From positions 1 through 38,423 of the forward strand of contig JAGSHI010000021.1 in assembly GCA_023954635.1 (NCBI GenBank): 38,423 bases of DNA, given 5' to 3'. How positions within the stretch are numbered: position 1 is the first letter of the stretch; the number at the start of each line of letters is the position of its first letter. The position numbers and the translations under genes were made by a program. Positions 22,130 to 31,299 of this stretch are shown one piece after another. The notes under the pieces are model-generated. The model saw only the letters and a program-made list of their open reading frames with translations, made no database searches and had not been told where the DNA came from. This stretch comes from Bacteriovoracaceae bacterium (GTDB lineage Bacteria; Bdellovibrionota; Bacteriovoracia; Bacteriovoracales; Bacteriovoracaceae).

Positions 22130-23154
22130 TGTCTAGTTCTAAGAAGCAGGACACATTAATGAAGAGTTTACAGTCGATGCTAGATCTAGTGTCTGGATAT
22201 ACTCACGTCGATGAAATACGAAAACTATACGAAAGTGTAGACAAAATTCTTCAAGAAGAATTTAAGACACTTCCATTACTCGTTTACTCAAAGTATTTAT
22301 ACGGAGTGAAAAAAGGGCAATGCCGTCTTCATTGGAATAAAAACTCAGTTAAGGAAAGTTACCAAGAAAAAGAACTTGATGATATTTTAGAGTTGATGGG
22401 GAAACAAGATGAAACCCTTGATACTTGGGAAGTCTTTAAAAGTGGAGAGTCCTGTTTCTATGGTAGTAAGGTTGGACAAGTCGATAATCAGTACTTCTTC
22501 TGCGTTTGGAAGGTTGACTCTGATATACCTGTGGAGTTTATGAATTATCTTTCTCGATTTATTCAAAATAGCCATGAAATGTTTCAAAAATGGAAGGCCT
22601 TTGAAAAGGCACAAGACTTAATTTATAAGGATGATGTGACTGGTCTTTTTAATCAAAGAAGACTCATGAAGGATCTTGATACTTGTATCCAAAACTTCAA
22701 AGACTATAAGCAAAAATTCTGTGTTCTGTTTATCGATATTGATCACTTTAAATCTGTTAATGATGGTCATGGACATTTGGTCGGGACTCAATTTTTGAAA
22801 GATGTCGGAGAAGTTATTATGGATACAGTAAGAACTTCTGATTACCTTTATCGCTATGGGGGAGATGAATTTGTTATTATCTTGCCTGATGAAGACATTG
22901 AGACAGGTAAAGTCGTTGGCGAGAGAATCTTAGAGAATGTTAAAGATAATAAATTTAGAGTTAAGAAAACTGGAGAAGAGAAAAATATTACTGTTTCAAT
23001 TGGTGTCGCCACTTTTCCAGAACATGCAGGGAATAGAGAGGAAATTCTCTATATTGCAGATATGATGATGTATGAAGCCAAAAATACAGGTCGTGGGAAA
23101 GTCTCTCCTGCTGATGAGGTACTTGCTAAAAAGATGAAGGAGCAGGCCAAGTAA
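22129..23154 (+). CDS. Diguanylate cyclase (GGDEF)
   Basis: 341 residues, no membrane segment or signal. The first ~165 residues may be a GAF-like sensory region; the GGDEF domain follows (starts DVTGLFNQRRLM). The active site GGDEF is intact at ~244-248 (YRYGGDEFVIIL). The product-inhibition I-site RxxD (RTSD) lies exactly five residues upstream, so synthesis of cyclic di-GMP should be feedback-controlled. Overlaps by one base both the acidic protein before it and the phosphoesterase after it, so all three are made together. It would couple cyclic di-GMP level to the receiver/coiled-coil protein, perhaps in motility or attachment. Confidence 0.92.
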   Translation: MSSSKKQDTLMKSLQSMLDLVSGYTHVDEIRKLYESVDKILQEEFKTLPLLVYSKYLYGVKKGQCRLHWNKNSVKESYQEKELDDILELMGKQDETLDTWEVFKSGESCFYGSKVGQVDNQYFFCVWKVDSDIPVEFMNYLSRFIQNSHEMFQKWKAFEKAQDLIYKDDVTGLFNQRRLMKDLDTCIQNFKDYKQKFCVLFIDIDHFKSVNDGHGHLVGTQFLKDVGEVIMDTVRTSDYLYRYGGDEFVIILPDEDIETGKVVGERILENVKDNKFRVKKTGEEKNITVSIGVATFPEHAGNREEILYIADMMMYEAKNTGRGKVSPADEVLAKKMKEQAK

Positions 23155-24230
23155 TGTTGGTCATTATCTGCTCTGACTTCCACTTAGGTAAGGGAAAATT
23201 TCTAAAAAATGGTCAATTGAACATCCTTGAAGACTTCTTCGAGGATGAGAGATTTAAAGAATTTTGTGAGTACTTTTCAACTGGTCGTCATTATTGGGCC
23301 GATGTTCATCTGGTTCTCAATGGAGATATTCTTAATCTTATTCAAATTGATATAGAAGGAGTTTTTTCACATATCATTGATGATGAATTAACTATTCGTG
23401 CCATTGAAGAGATTGAAAAAGGTCACAAAGTTTTCTTTGAGGCCCTTGGAAAATTTCTTTCTGCTCCAAATAAAAAGGTTTCATATGTCATTGGAAACCA
23501 TGATGCAGGAATGGCCTTCGAGAGAGCTCAGGAAAAATTCAATGATATTGTAGGACATGAAGTTAACTTCGACTTTGAGTTAAATATTGATGGAGTTCAT
23601 ATAGAGCATGGACATAAGTTTGAAGTTATTAATACTGTCCCAGAAAAAAGCTATTTTCTTGAAGGGCCTTGTAAAAAACAAATCTTAAATTTACCTTGGG
23701 GGAGTTTGTTTTGTATCTCGGTGCTTCCAATACTGAAGAAGCACAGACCTTTCATTGATAAAGTTAGACCAATGAGCGCCTATGTTAAGTGGAGTATGAT
23801 ACATGACTTTGTCTTTTTTTGGAGACTATTAATGGTTGTTCTAAGATATTTTTGGAATACAAGAACAGAAGATTATATTAAGCAAAATAAAAACTTCAGA
23901 ACGAGTCTGAATATCTTAAAGCAAATCACGATTTATCCAAAATACGAAAGAAAGGCCAAGAGTATCTTGAAAAGAAATCCTCAGCTACACACTGTTGTGA
24001 TGGGTCACACTCACTTGCAAGAATGGAGAAGGTTTCCTGAAGGGAAGTACTACTTCAATACAGGAACTTGGAATCCAATACCTTCTGTCGATGCTTCTCT
24101 TCATGAAAATGTCACAAAGCTTACTTATTGTATGATTGATGTTCACTCAAAAACTCAAACGGTTCGTTCTGCTGCTTTAAATGTTTGGCAAGGGAATTGG
24201 AGACCTTTTAGAGAGGAGATATCGGTCTAG
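23154..24230 (+). CDS. Calcineurin-like metallophosphoesterase
   Basis: 358 residues with all motifs of the fold: SDFHLG (7-12), NGD (57-59), GNHD (114-117), HGH (152-154) and GHTH (~284-287), which bind two metals. Residues ~180-235 are an insertion with hydrophobic helices (FFWRLLMVVLRYF), perhaps membrane-touching. LpxH has GNRD in place of GNHD, so a lipid A role is not supported. Substrate unknown. Because the gene overlaps the diguanylate cyclase by one base, a role in nucleotide or lipid second-messenger turnover is possible but is inference. Its 3' end overlaps the opposite gene by 23 bases (24208-24230). Confidence 0.85.
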   Translation: MLVIICSDFHLGKGKFLKNGQLNILEDFFEDERFKEFCEYFSTGRHYWADVHLVLNGDILNLIQIDIEGVFSHIIDDELTIRAIEEIEKGHKVFFEALGKFLSAPNKKVSYVIGNHDAGMAFERAQEKFNDIVGHEVNFDFELNIDGVHIEHGHKFEVINTVPEKSYFLEGPCKKQILNLPWGSLFCISVLPILKKHRPFIDKVRPMSAYVKWSMIHDFVFFWRLLMVVLRYFWNTRTEDYIKQNKNFRTSLNILKQITIYPKYERKAKSILKRNPQLHTVVMGHTHLQEWRRFPEGKYYFNTGTWNPIPSVDASLHENVTKLTYCMIDVHSKTQTVRSAALNVWQGNWRPFREEISV

Positions 24231-25236
24231 CGTACCAAGTGTCGTAGGGATATTGGCAGGGGAGTATGTGATCAACACTTCCCCAGTCTTCATCTTTTAT
24301 TTCCATTTCAACCCAGTTCCCATTTTCTACTTTGATATAATATTTCGAATTGATTGAATTAAAATGATACTTCTCAAATCTTGTCGATAAATTTGTGTCA
24401 ATAACTTTCAGTGTTCCATCAGTACTTGAAAATTTTACTTTAAAGCTTAGTCCCGTATTACACTCATTTTTTAAAGAGACTGAATGGTGTTTGTAAAAGG
24501 TTCCAACGTTATTCTTATACCAAGTAAGAGTTCCTGTTGGCTCGTTCCCTGATATCCATCTTCTGATAAAAAACCTTCGAAGATTTGTTAGATAAACACC
24601 ATAGTTCTCTTGAAAGCCTTCAGAAGTATGAATCCCAACAGCTAAGAGACCATCACCAGATTCAGATATAATTGGAGCACCAGTTAAGCCTTGGAAAGTA
24701 TCACACTTATAAACAAGTCTTTGACTTTTTGTATTGGCAAAACATTGTGAACTCCACATTGAGTTGGCTGGTTTATCTAGAGGATAGCCAGCAATTTCAA
24801 TTGGACCTAAATAGCTTTCTGAAGATGGCATATTAAAATAACCATTTCGTCGGCCAACTGGTTTTTTTAGTTTGATAACGGCCAGGTTCCAATCATCAGA
24901 CTTATTCTTCATATAACTTTGATGGATATGGACAGCTTCCCATTCTTTCATTCCAAAAGGGTTACTTCCTCCATCTCTACCTGGGATGAAGTTTAGGTTT
25001 TGAATCCACTTTTTATTTTTTGCATCATAGACACATGAGGCGGCAGTCAGAACATGACTCTCAGAAATGAGAAATCCTGAACAATGTGAGCCTACTTGGC
25101 CAATTCTTAAATAGGGGCGAGTTCCGGTTTGGAAGATCTGATCCCTCTTATCATCCTCAAAAACTGTTTTACTTGTTCCCGCTTCAGATTGAAGTGAAAA
25201 GGAGAAAAGGTAAATGAGAAAAAGGCCTTTAAGCAT
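24208..25236 (-). CDS. Trypsin-like protein with lost catalytic His and Ser
   Basis: 342 residues with a signal peptide (1-19). The S1 trypsin scaffold is clear: GSHCSGFLIS, HVLTAASCV, DWNLAVIKLK, and GLTGAPIIS with GIHT. At the catalytic positions the His is Ser67 (TAASC for TAAHC), Asp115 is kept, and the nucleophile Ser is Thr185 (GLTGAP for GNSGSP or GDSGGP). It should not cleave peptides. Residues ~230-342 are an extra beta-rich C-terminal domain with a Cys pair. Inactive trypsin relatives often bind ligands or regulate partner proteases. No Shine-Dalgarno precedes ATG 25236, and a -10 TATAAC lies 8 bases upstream, so a leaderless message is possible. Confidence 0.85.
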   Translation of the reverse strand: MLKGLFLIYLFSFSLQSEAGTSKTVFEDDKRDQIFQTGTRPYLRIGQVGSHCSGFLISESHVLTAASCVYDAKNKKWIQNLNFIPGRDGGSNPFGMKEWEAVHIHQSYMKNKSDDWNLAVIKLKKPVGRRNGYFNMPSSESYLGPIEIAGYPLDKPANSMWSSQCFANTKSQRLVYKCDTFQGLTGAPIISESGDGLLAVGIHTSEGFQENYGVYLTNLRRFFIRRWISGNEPTGTLTWYKNNVGTFYKHHSVSLKNECNTGLSFKVKFSSTDGTLKVIDTNLSTRFEKYHFNSINSKYYIKVENGNWVEMEIKDEDWGSVDHILPCQYPYDTWYARPISPL

Positions 25237-25244
25237 GTAGGGAA

Positions 25245-25271
25245 GTTATAAAACCTGAGTGGTTTTGTAAA
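25245..25271 (-). promoter_or_regulatory. Candidate promoter of the inactive trypsin homologue
   Basis: Minus-strand TTTACA (25266-25271) and TATAAC (25245-25250), spacer 15 (short). The start site would fall within about two bases of ATG 25236. Confidence 0.35.
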
Positions 25272-25308
25272 GCGTTAAAGAGTAGTTAACTAGTTGTAAA
25301 TGTTGAAG

Positions 25309-27492
25309 TTACTGATCCTCTTTGGGGATATTATTGAGACTCGATGCAGAATTTACGGCCAAGACTGAACAGGCCGCTCTCTCAATCAAATAATCGTCAT
25401 TTGTTCCAAAGACGTTTGAAAGAAGCCCATGTTCTTTAGACCCAAAGATAAGCAGGTCGAACTCAGCCGAGTAGCCGAGTAATGTTTCCATTTCATCACG
25501 TCCATTGATGACTTGGACAAAACTTCTAGAGTGGCAATTTGTTGTGAGGTCATACAGTCTACTTTCTGTTTCCTCTGAATTTTGGTCTATATCTTTTTCT
25601 GCCTTGAAATACACAAGGGTGATATCTGCTTTATTAACCATTGCTAAATGGTCAGCAGTATCAACAACTAATGGGTCGTTCTCATCAAACTTAATGACAA
25701 CCATAATTTTTCTAATATAGCGAACACCGGCATCTCTAAAAATACCAAGGTTGCATTGAAGGTGTCCTTTCAACCATCCAATAGGATTGTGAAATGTGAA
25801 GTAGCCTTTCCGTCTTCCTGCCCACTCTATAAGCATCCAATTACAGTGAAGCCGCAAACTAATATCGTAAAGGGTTCTTCCAAGGTCGTGGGACACAACA
25901 GGGTCAAATGTTAGAGAAATGTTTTGGTGCATGGCCATCGCCACAACTCTTCGTCTTAATGATTTTAAATCAGCAGGCTCTTCCATTAAATCTTTAAGGT
26001 CTGTTTGTTCTGGAACTTCTGTAACGTGAGTAACTTCTAAATTCCCACCGTCACTCAAGGCCGCACCCATTTCAATAAGCATTTCGGGTGATCTTTCATG
26101 TCCGAATAGTGAGGTCACAACGGTGGCTTCCATAGAAAGGTCCATTGATTCCATGGTTTCGCCTGGGTCGTATTCTTCTTCCGTTAGATCAGTTCTTCTT
26201 CCTCTAATTCCAACGACTCCTTTTCTAGTGGTTCGTCTTCTCGAATAGGAGAAGTAGAAAATAGCGCCAGGAATGGAGATCACCATAATCGCAGTCAGAA
26301 CAATTTGACCCATGGCCAGAAGTAGAATCAGACCGGAAATGATTCCCAATATTTGAAAAAGTGGGTAGAGCGGAGACTTATAAGTCGGGTTGTACCATTG
26401 AATTCTGGACTCTCTTAGGACGATGACCGAGATATGGACAATGACATAGAGAATGATCATGAAGGCCGAGGCGAGCTTAGCAATCTTTGTTACATCTAAA
26501 AATGCCAGAATAAAGAAAACGACAATGCCTGAAAAAATGATTGCGTTGATAGGAGTCAGAAATTTTTTGTGAATCTTACTGATGAATGATGGAAGTAAAT
26601 GGTCCCTAGACATGGCAAAGGGGAACCTCGATGCTGCTAAAATACCGGCGTTGGCCATCGAAATCATAGTAATGACGGCTATAATTGAAGCAAAGATACC
26701 AATGTTTTTACCACCAACCATTTGTGCCAGTTGATAAACAGGCTTTAAGTCACCAGACATTTTGTCGGCACCCATTACAGAAACCATAACAAAACTTAAG
26801 GAACAATATATAAATGTCACAATGGCCAGCGAGAGAAGAATACCTAATGGGAGATTTTTCTCAGGCTTTCGGATTTCTTCTGCGATCGCTGCAACTTTGG
26901 TTACACCAGCAAAGGAGACGAAGACAATACCTGTAGCCCCCAAGAATCCATTTGTCCCCCCTGTGAAAAAGGGAGTCATGTTTTCCATACTAATCTCAGG
27001 AAAGGAGTAGCCTGCAAGTCCAAATAGGGTGGCTATAGAGATTCCAACGATGGCAATCAAAACTGTACTGAGTTTACCGACACCAAAAATATTTATGATG
27101 ACAATGAAAAAGAGTGAAATCATGGCCGTCTGTTTCAAGCTGACATCGGCGACAACAGAAAGGTAAGCACCAAACCCAACCAGAGAGAAAGCACTTTTAA
27201 GTAATAAAGAAAGAAATAGTCCAAGCCCTGCAATAGTTCCGGCCATCGGACCGAAGCTTCTTTCTACATAAACATAAGAACCGCCACTCGTTGGCATAGC
27301 GGTTGCGAGTTCTGATTTAGAAATAGCGGCAGGAAGAACACAAAGTGAAGAGACTAGGTAAGCTAGCCATACAGATGGGCCTGTTTGCTCAACTGCAATT
27401 CCTGGTAAAACGAAAATACCACTTCCGAGCATGGAAGAAATACTGATGGCGATTACGGGAACTAGCCCTAAACTACGTTCGAGTTTTTTCAA
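25309..27492 (-). CDS. APC-family amino acid/polyamine transporter with C-terminal USP domains
   Basis: 727 residues. Residues 1-420 form about 12 membrane helices with the APC signature (GSGIFVLPG at ~23-31, and a helix-6 region with VSFAGVTKVAAIAEEIRKPEKN). Residues ~450-600 and ~615-715 are two universal-stress-protein-like cytoplasmic domains (second one has DLLIFGSKEHGLLS..FGTNDDYLIERAACSVLAV). Such transporters move amino acids, often with cations, and the USP parts may bind nucleotide to control them. Start codon is TTG 27492, backed by AAAGGG 6 bases upstream; a -10 like TACAAT is at 27534-27539. No neighbours of matching function. Confidence 0.88.
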   Translation of the reverse strand: MKKLERSLGLVPVIAISISSMLGSGIFVLPGIAVEQTGPSVWLAYLVSSLCVLPAAISKSELATAMPTSGGSYVYVERSFGPMAGTIAGLGLFLSLLLKSAFSLVGFGAYLSVVADVSLKQTAMISLFFIVIINIFGVGKLSTVLIAIVGISIATLFGLAGYSFPEISMENMTPFFTGGTNGFLGATGIVFVSFAGVTKVAAIAEEIRKPEKNLPLGILLSLAIVTFIYCSLSFVMVSVMGADKMSGDLKPVYQLAQMVGGKNIGIFASIIAVITMISMANAGILAASRFPFAMSRDHLLPSFISKIHKKFLTPINAIIFSGIVVFFILAFLDVTKIAKLASAFMIILYVIVHISVIVLRESRIQWYNPTYKSPLYPLFQILGIISGLILLLAMGQIVLTAIMVISIPGAIFYFSYSRRRTTRKGVVGIRGRRTDLTEEEYDPGETMESMDLSMEATVVTSLFGHERSPEMLIEMGAALSDGGNLEVTHVTEVPEQTDLKDLMEEPADLKSLRRRVVAMAMHQNISLTFDPVVSHDLGRTLYDISLRLHCNWMLIEWAGRRKGYFTFHNPIGWLKGHLQCNLGIFRDAGVRYIRKIMVVIKFDENDPLVVDTADHLAMVNKADITLVYFKAEKDIDQNSEETESRLYDLTTNCHSRSFVQVINGRDEMETLLGYSAEFDLLIFGSKEHGLLSNVFGTNDDYLIERAACSVLAVNSASSLNNIPKEDQ

Positions 27493-27563
27493 GTTTGGCC
27501 CTTTGGGTCAAAATTAATCGTCTGGCAGAAGATATTGTACCTGAGAAGGTATTAGGCTTAAAG

Positions 27564-27588
27564 GAAAAAGGCCCTCAAAAGAGGGCCT
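27564..27588 (-). terminator. Terminator after the H1-like gene
   Basis: AGGCCCTC / GAGGGCCT stem (27569-27588) with a 4-base loop; on the minus strand it is followed by a T-run (27565-27569). Confidence 0.88.
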
Positions 27589-27600
27589 AACGTTTCAAAA

Positions 27601-28104
27601 TTATACGTTTCTTGCTGCTTTCTTAGTTGTTCTGGCCGTTGTCTTTGTTTTAGTTGCTTTCTTGGCCGTACTTTTCTTAGGCGCTGCCTTTTTAGTCGCT
27701 TTTTTAGTGGCCTTTTTAGCAGTTTTCTTTTTTGCTGTTTTCTTTTTTGCAGTCTTTTTCTTAGAAGCAGTTTTAGCTGCCTTTGGAAGGTATGATTCAA
27801 CTCTTTTTTGTAGCTTAGAAAGCTCTTTCTTTTGAACGGCTACAAATTTCTTCGCTTTCTTGATCTCATCTTGAACAGCTTTATCAATTGCTTTTTCTAA
27901 AGTTTTTCTTTCAGACTTAAGCTTTTTAACGAGCTTAGGAATGTCTTTATCCATAACTCTGTTGATGTCTTTTTCTGCTGTTTTTACAAACTTTTTAAAA
28001 GTTGTTTGAACTTCTTGAATCTTAGAACTTTTTAGAAGTCCTTCGATCTCTTTTTTTGCGTCTTTCCAGTTTTTTAATACTGCATCTGCTGTCTTGCTAT
28101 TCAT
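27601..28104 (-). CDS. Histone H1-like Lys/Ala-rich protein
   Basis: 167 residues. Residues 1-108 are a charged helical region, probably coiled coil. From 111 on there are repeats of K-K-T-A-K and K-K-A-T-K, very basic and rich in Ala, Lys and Thr, as in bacterial H1-like proteins (AlgP or HctB type) that bind and compact DNA. Strong Shine-Dalgarno (AAGGAG) 5 bases before ATG. It follows nadE by 30 bases on the same strand, and its own terminator is at 27564-27588. DNA binding is inferred from composition. Confidence 0.82.
   Translation of the reverse strand: MNSKTADAVLKNWKDAKKEIEGLLKSSKIQEVQTTFKKFVKTAEKDINRVMDKDIPKLVKKLKSERKTLEKAIDKAVQDEIKKAKKFVAVQKKELSKLQKRVESYLPKAAKTASKKKTAKKKTAKKKTAKKATKKATKKAAPKKSTAKKATKTKTTARTTKKAARNV
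27685..27774 (-). repeat. Short repeats encoding KKTAK/KKATK units
   Basis: Codes for residues 111-140 of the H1-like protein in near-identical 15-base units. Such tracts can vary in copy number between strains by slippage. Confidence 0.65.
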
Positions 28105-28134
28105 GGGTTCTCCTTTATTTCGAACTAGTATTCA

Positions 28135-29855
28135 TTATTTTTTACAAATCGGTACCCGGTATCCAAAACCGAAGCTTTTTGCCTTTAACTTTATTATTGG
28201 GCAAAACTGATTCCTTTTATACTCGCTTTTTTTATAAAGGCCATACACTTTTTCTAAATCGTCTCTATCAAATCCCAATCCGTGTAACTCTTTCAGACTT
28301 AGCCTATAGGAAAGTATCCCTTCGAGCATAGCATCCAGTTTTTCATAGGGGGGAAGGCTTTGACTGTCCTCCTGATTCTCTCTGAGTTCAGCAGAAGGTG
28401 GTCTCGAAATGATACCATCTGGAATTAAATTATCATGACTTTTATTAATATATTTAGATAAGGCGAAAACCTCAGATTTATAGAGATCTCCAAGGACACT
28501 TAAGGCCCCAACACTGTCTCCGTATTGAGTAGAATAACCAACGGCAAGTTCTGACTTATTTGATGTATTTAGTACCATTGCACCGGTTTGATTCGAACGA
28601 GTATAAATTAAAGTTCCTCTTAATCGACTTTGAATATTTTCGTCAGCCAGACCTTCTAGGCCTTCAGAAAAACTATCTTTGAATGCATTATCAACAGTCC
28701 TATGGAGAAACTTGATTGGGAGAACTTTAAAAGGAATACCAAGGTTTTGACATAATTCTAGTGACCAATTGTAAGACTCTTCTGCTGAGAAGAAGCCTGG
28801 CATATAAACGGCCTCCATGGTCTGACCTTCTTTGAGGGATAGTCGAACAATGGCAGTAACTAGAGCAGAGTCAATACCTCCAGATAGGGCGACGAGAAAC
28901 TTATTAAAACCACATTTTTTAGCATACTCCTGAATCCCAAAGGCCAGAGCTGAAAGGGTTATTTCACATTGTTCATCTGAGAACTCAGGGAGAGTAGGAG
29001 GTGTTGTATTCGTTAAAGCCGGGTTGAATAAAGATTCCCATGTATTTTCCAGATCTTGTTCTTTTGAGCTCTCTTTCTTGCCTTCAAACTTAGGAACTTC
29101 CAACGATTTTTGATCTTCGTGAAAAAGGTTCCCTCTCCAATGCTCTTTATCTCCGCTGACAAAGAAGCTTCCTCCATCAAAAAGAATCTCGTCCTCTCCA
29201 CCAACTCTATTGACGTAGGCAAATGGGGCGGAGAGTTTTTTAGAGATCTCTTTCCCTCTTTTAAGTCTTTTATCTTCTTTCCCAAGGTGGAAAGGCGAGG
29301 CGGACAAGTTAAGCACAAGATCAAGAGTACCGTTACTGGCCTTGGCAAGAATTTCAACTGGATCAACTGGATGGTGGGATGAAACCCACATATCTTCACA
29401 AATAAGAATACCTATTTGTTTTCCTTGAAACTTTAAAACACAAGGTCGGTTACCAGGAGTAAAGTATTTCTCTTCATCAAAAATATCGTAGTTGGGAAGA
29501 AGGATCTTACTGTAAACTTTCTCAAGCTTTCCTGCCTTTATAGCGAAGGCACAGTTTTCAATATTTTTAGGGAGGTTATTCTCATCAAAATGATACTCAA
29601 GCCCTCAAGGAGAATAAGTGAATCATCAAACTTATGACTTTTGGCCCAATTTTCTAACCATTTCATAAACTCTAAATAATTTTCGATAAACGGTTTTTGT
29701 AGGACTAAATCTTGTAGAGGATAACCGGTTAAAAAGAGTTCAGGGAAGAGATGAATGCCCGGTTTCTTCAAGGAATCCAGCTTTTTATCAAGGTATTGTC
29801 CTATAGCGTCAAAATCGGCGATAGTATGTTGTGTTTGATAAAGATGAATTTGCAT
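28135..29855 (-). pseudogene. nadE: Glutamine-dependent NAD+ synthetase, interrupted by a one-base frameshift
   Basis: Two frames together give the full ~573-residue enzyme (normal size). The first, from ATG 29855 with AGAGGA upstream, holds the start of the nitrilase (glutaminase) domain with the catalytic Glu (FPELFLTGYPLQDL). The second holds the rest: catalytic Lys (YSKILLPNYDIFDEEKYF), Cys (GILICEDMW) and the synthetase P-loop (LVALSGGIDSALV). The first frame runs to 29538 and the second is open from a TGA at ~29604-29606 downstream. The switch lies near 29600-29608 in CTTGAGGGCTTGAG; one missing base there restores Leu-Glu-Gly-Leu-Glu. NadE makes NAD from nicotinate adenine dinucleotide and is normally essential, so a sequencing error is a real option. 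The H1-like gene follows. Confidence 0.85.
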
Positions 29856-29937
29856 GAATGTCCTCTAACGAGTAAATTGCCCCATGGGCTAACGCCCTTG
29901 ACCCTAACATAAATTCAAAGCTTTGAGTATGGATTCA

Positions 29938-31299
29938 ATGAGTAAAGTACTAGTTGTAGGCGCCGGGTTGGCCGGAAGTGAAGCAGCACAATTTTTAGCG
30001 AATAAAAAAATACCTGTAGTTCTTGCTGAAGTGAAAAGAATTAAGCTTGGTCCTGCGCAAAAAGTTAAAGATTTTGGAGAGTTGGTTTGCACGAATTCAT
30101 TAAAGTCAAAAGATCCCAACTCTGGACATGGATTATTAAAAACTGAAATGAAGGCCTTTGGCTCTTTAATTCTCTCTGTTGCAGACATTCATGCAGTTCC
30201 TGCTGGTGATGCGTTGGCCGTTGATCGAGACAAATTTGCTAAAGAAATCACAACAAGATTATCAAATAATGAACTCATTGAAGTTGTTGATTGCGATATT
30301 ATTGATCCGATTGAGTTTGCGAAGGAAAAAGGTTGTGATCAAATCATTTTAGCTACTGGTCCACTCACTACAGATGGAATGTCGAGCTGGATTCAAAAAA
30401 ATATATCTGGAGATGATCTCTATTTTTATGATGCAATTGCTCCTGTCGTCGATGCTGATAGTTTAGATTATTCAAAAATGTACTTTAAGGATCGGCATAA
30501 ACCAGTTTCAGAAGAAGAAGGTGAGCAAGCTGATTATCTCAACGCTCCTTTGAATAAAGAAGAATATGAAAACCTCATAGCTGAAATGGTTAAAGCAGAG
30601 AAAGTTCCAGCTAAAGAATTTGAAGACTGGAAGTTTTTCGAGGCCTGCTTACCAATTGATTTGATGGCCGAAAGAGGACCTGAAACGGCTAGGTTTTCTT
30701 GCATGAAACCAATTGGACTTGAAATGGAGGACGGCTCCAGACCTCATGCTTGCATCCAGCTTAGAAAAGAAAACCTCCTTGGAAGTGCTTTTAACCTTGT
30801 TGGTTTCCAAACAAGACTTACCTATAAAGAACAAGTTCGAATCTTTCGAATGATTCCAGGCTTTCAAGAGGCCGCCTTTATTCATCTCGGAAGTGTTCAC
30901 AGAAATAGCTTTTTGAATGCCAAGAAACTATTGAATTTTGACTTAAGTTCCAAAGAGTTCCCAAATATTTACTTTGCTGGGCAAATCTCAGGAGTTGAAG
31001 GTTATACAGAAAGTTCGGCAATGGGACTATATGTTGCCTTTCAAGTCTGGAGAAAAATAAAGGGATTAGAACCAGTTCAATTCCCTGTCGAGACAGGTAT
31101 GGGTTGTCTTGTTAATTATATAATGACGAATCAAAAACCTGTTCCTTCTAATATAAACTTTGGATTACTTCCTCCTGTAACTTTGACGAAAGAACAAAGA
31201 AGAGATCGTAAAAATAGAAAGAAAGTAAAAAAACGTTTGGCCGCCGAGAGAGCAAGGGAATCTTTTGAAGCCTTCTTGGCCACAGGGGTCGAACTTTGA
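29938..31299 (+). CDS. trmFO: TrmFO, folate/FAD-dependent tRNA (uracil-54) methyltransferase
   Basis: About 453 residues. It uses methylenetetrahydrofolate and FADH2 to make ribothymidine at position 54 of tRNA. Clear motifs: N-terminal FAD site VVGAGLAGSEAA, then CTNSLKSKD..GLLKTEMKAFGSLI, VPAGDALAVDRDKF, and GQISGVEGYTESSAMGL near the C-terminus. I chose ATG 29938 because the chain then starts with the usual 'MxKVLVVGAG' and has GGA 4 bases upstream; ATG 29929 and TTG 29923 in the same frame are possible. Lys/Arg-rich tail. Stop overlaps the next gene's TTG start. Confidence 0.93.
   Translation: MSKVLVVGAGLAGSEAAQFLANKKIPVVLAEVKRIKLGPAQKVKDFGELVCTNSLKSKDPNSGHGLLKTEMKAFGSLILSVADIHAVPAGDALAVDRDKFAKEITTRLSNNELIEVVDCDIIDPIEFAKEKGCDQIILATGPLTTDGMSSWIQKNISGDDLYFYDAIAPVVDADSLDYSKMYFKDRHKPVSEEEGEQADYLNAPLNKEEYENLIAEMVKAEKVPAKEFEDWKFFEACLPIDLMAERGPETARFSCMKPIGLEMEDGSRPHACIQLRKENLLGSAFNLVGFQTRLTYKEQVRIFRMIPGFQEAAFIHLGSVHRNSFLNAKKLLNFDLSSKEFPNIYFAGQISGVEGYTESSAMGLYVAFQVWRKIKGLEPVQFPVETGMGCLVNYIMTNQKPVPSNINFGLLPPVTLTKEQRRDRKNRKKVKKRLAAERARESFEAFLATGVEL

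Noticed and set aside
23154-24230. LpxH (lipid A pathway) for the metallophosphoesterase
   Set aside because: It has GNHD rather than GNRD and a different length and insertion.
29590-29615. Programmed frameshift in nadE (RF2-like or -1 slippage)
   Set aside because: The needed shift is -1 and the site has no X-XXY-YYZ heptamer or stimulatory stem I can see; a one-base deletion or sequencing error is simpler.
29886-29897. GGGC-TAAC-GCCC hairpin in the nadE/trmFO divergent gap
   Set aside because: Four-base stem without T-run; not a convincing terminator or regulator.
29904-30188. Minus-strand frame opposite the start of trmFO
   Set aside because: TrmFO is certain on the plus strand; the frame is a codon-composition shadow.
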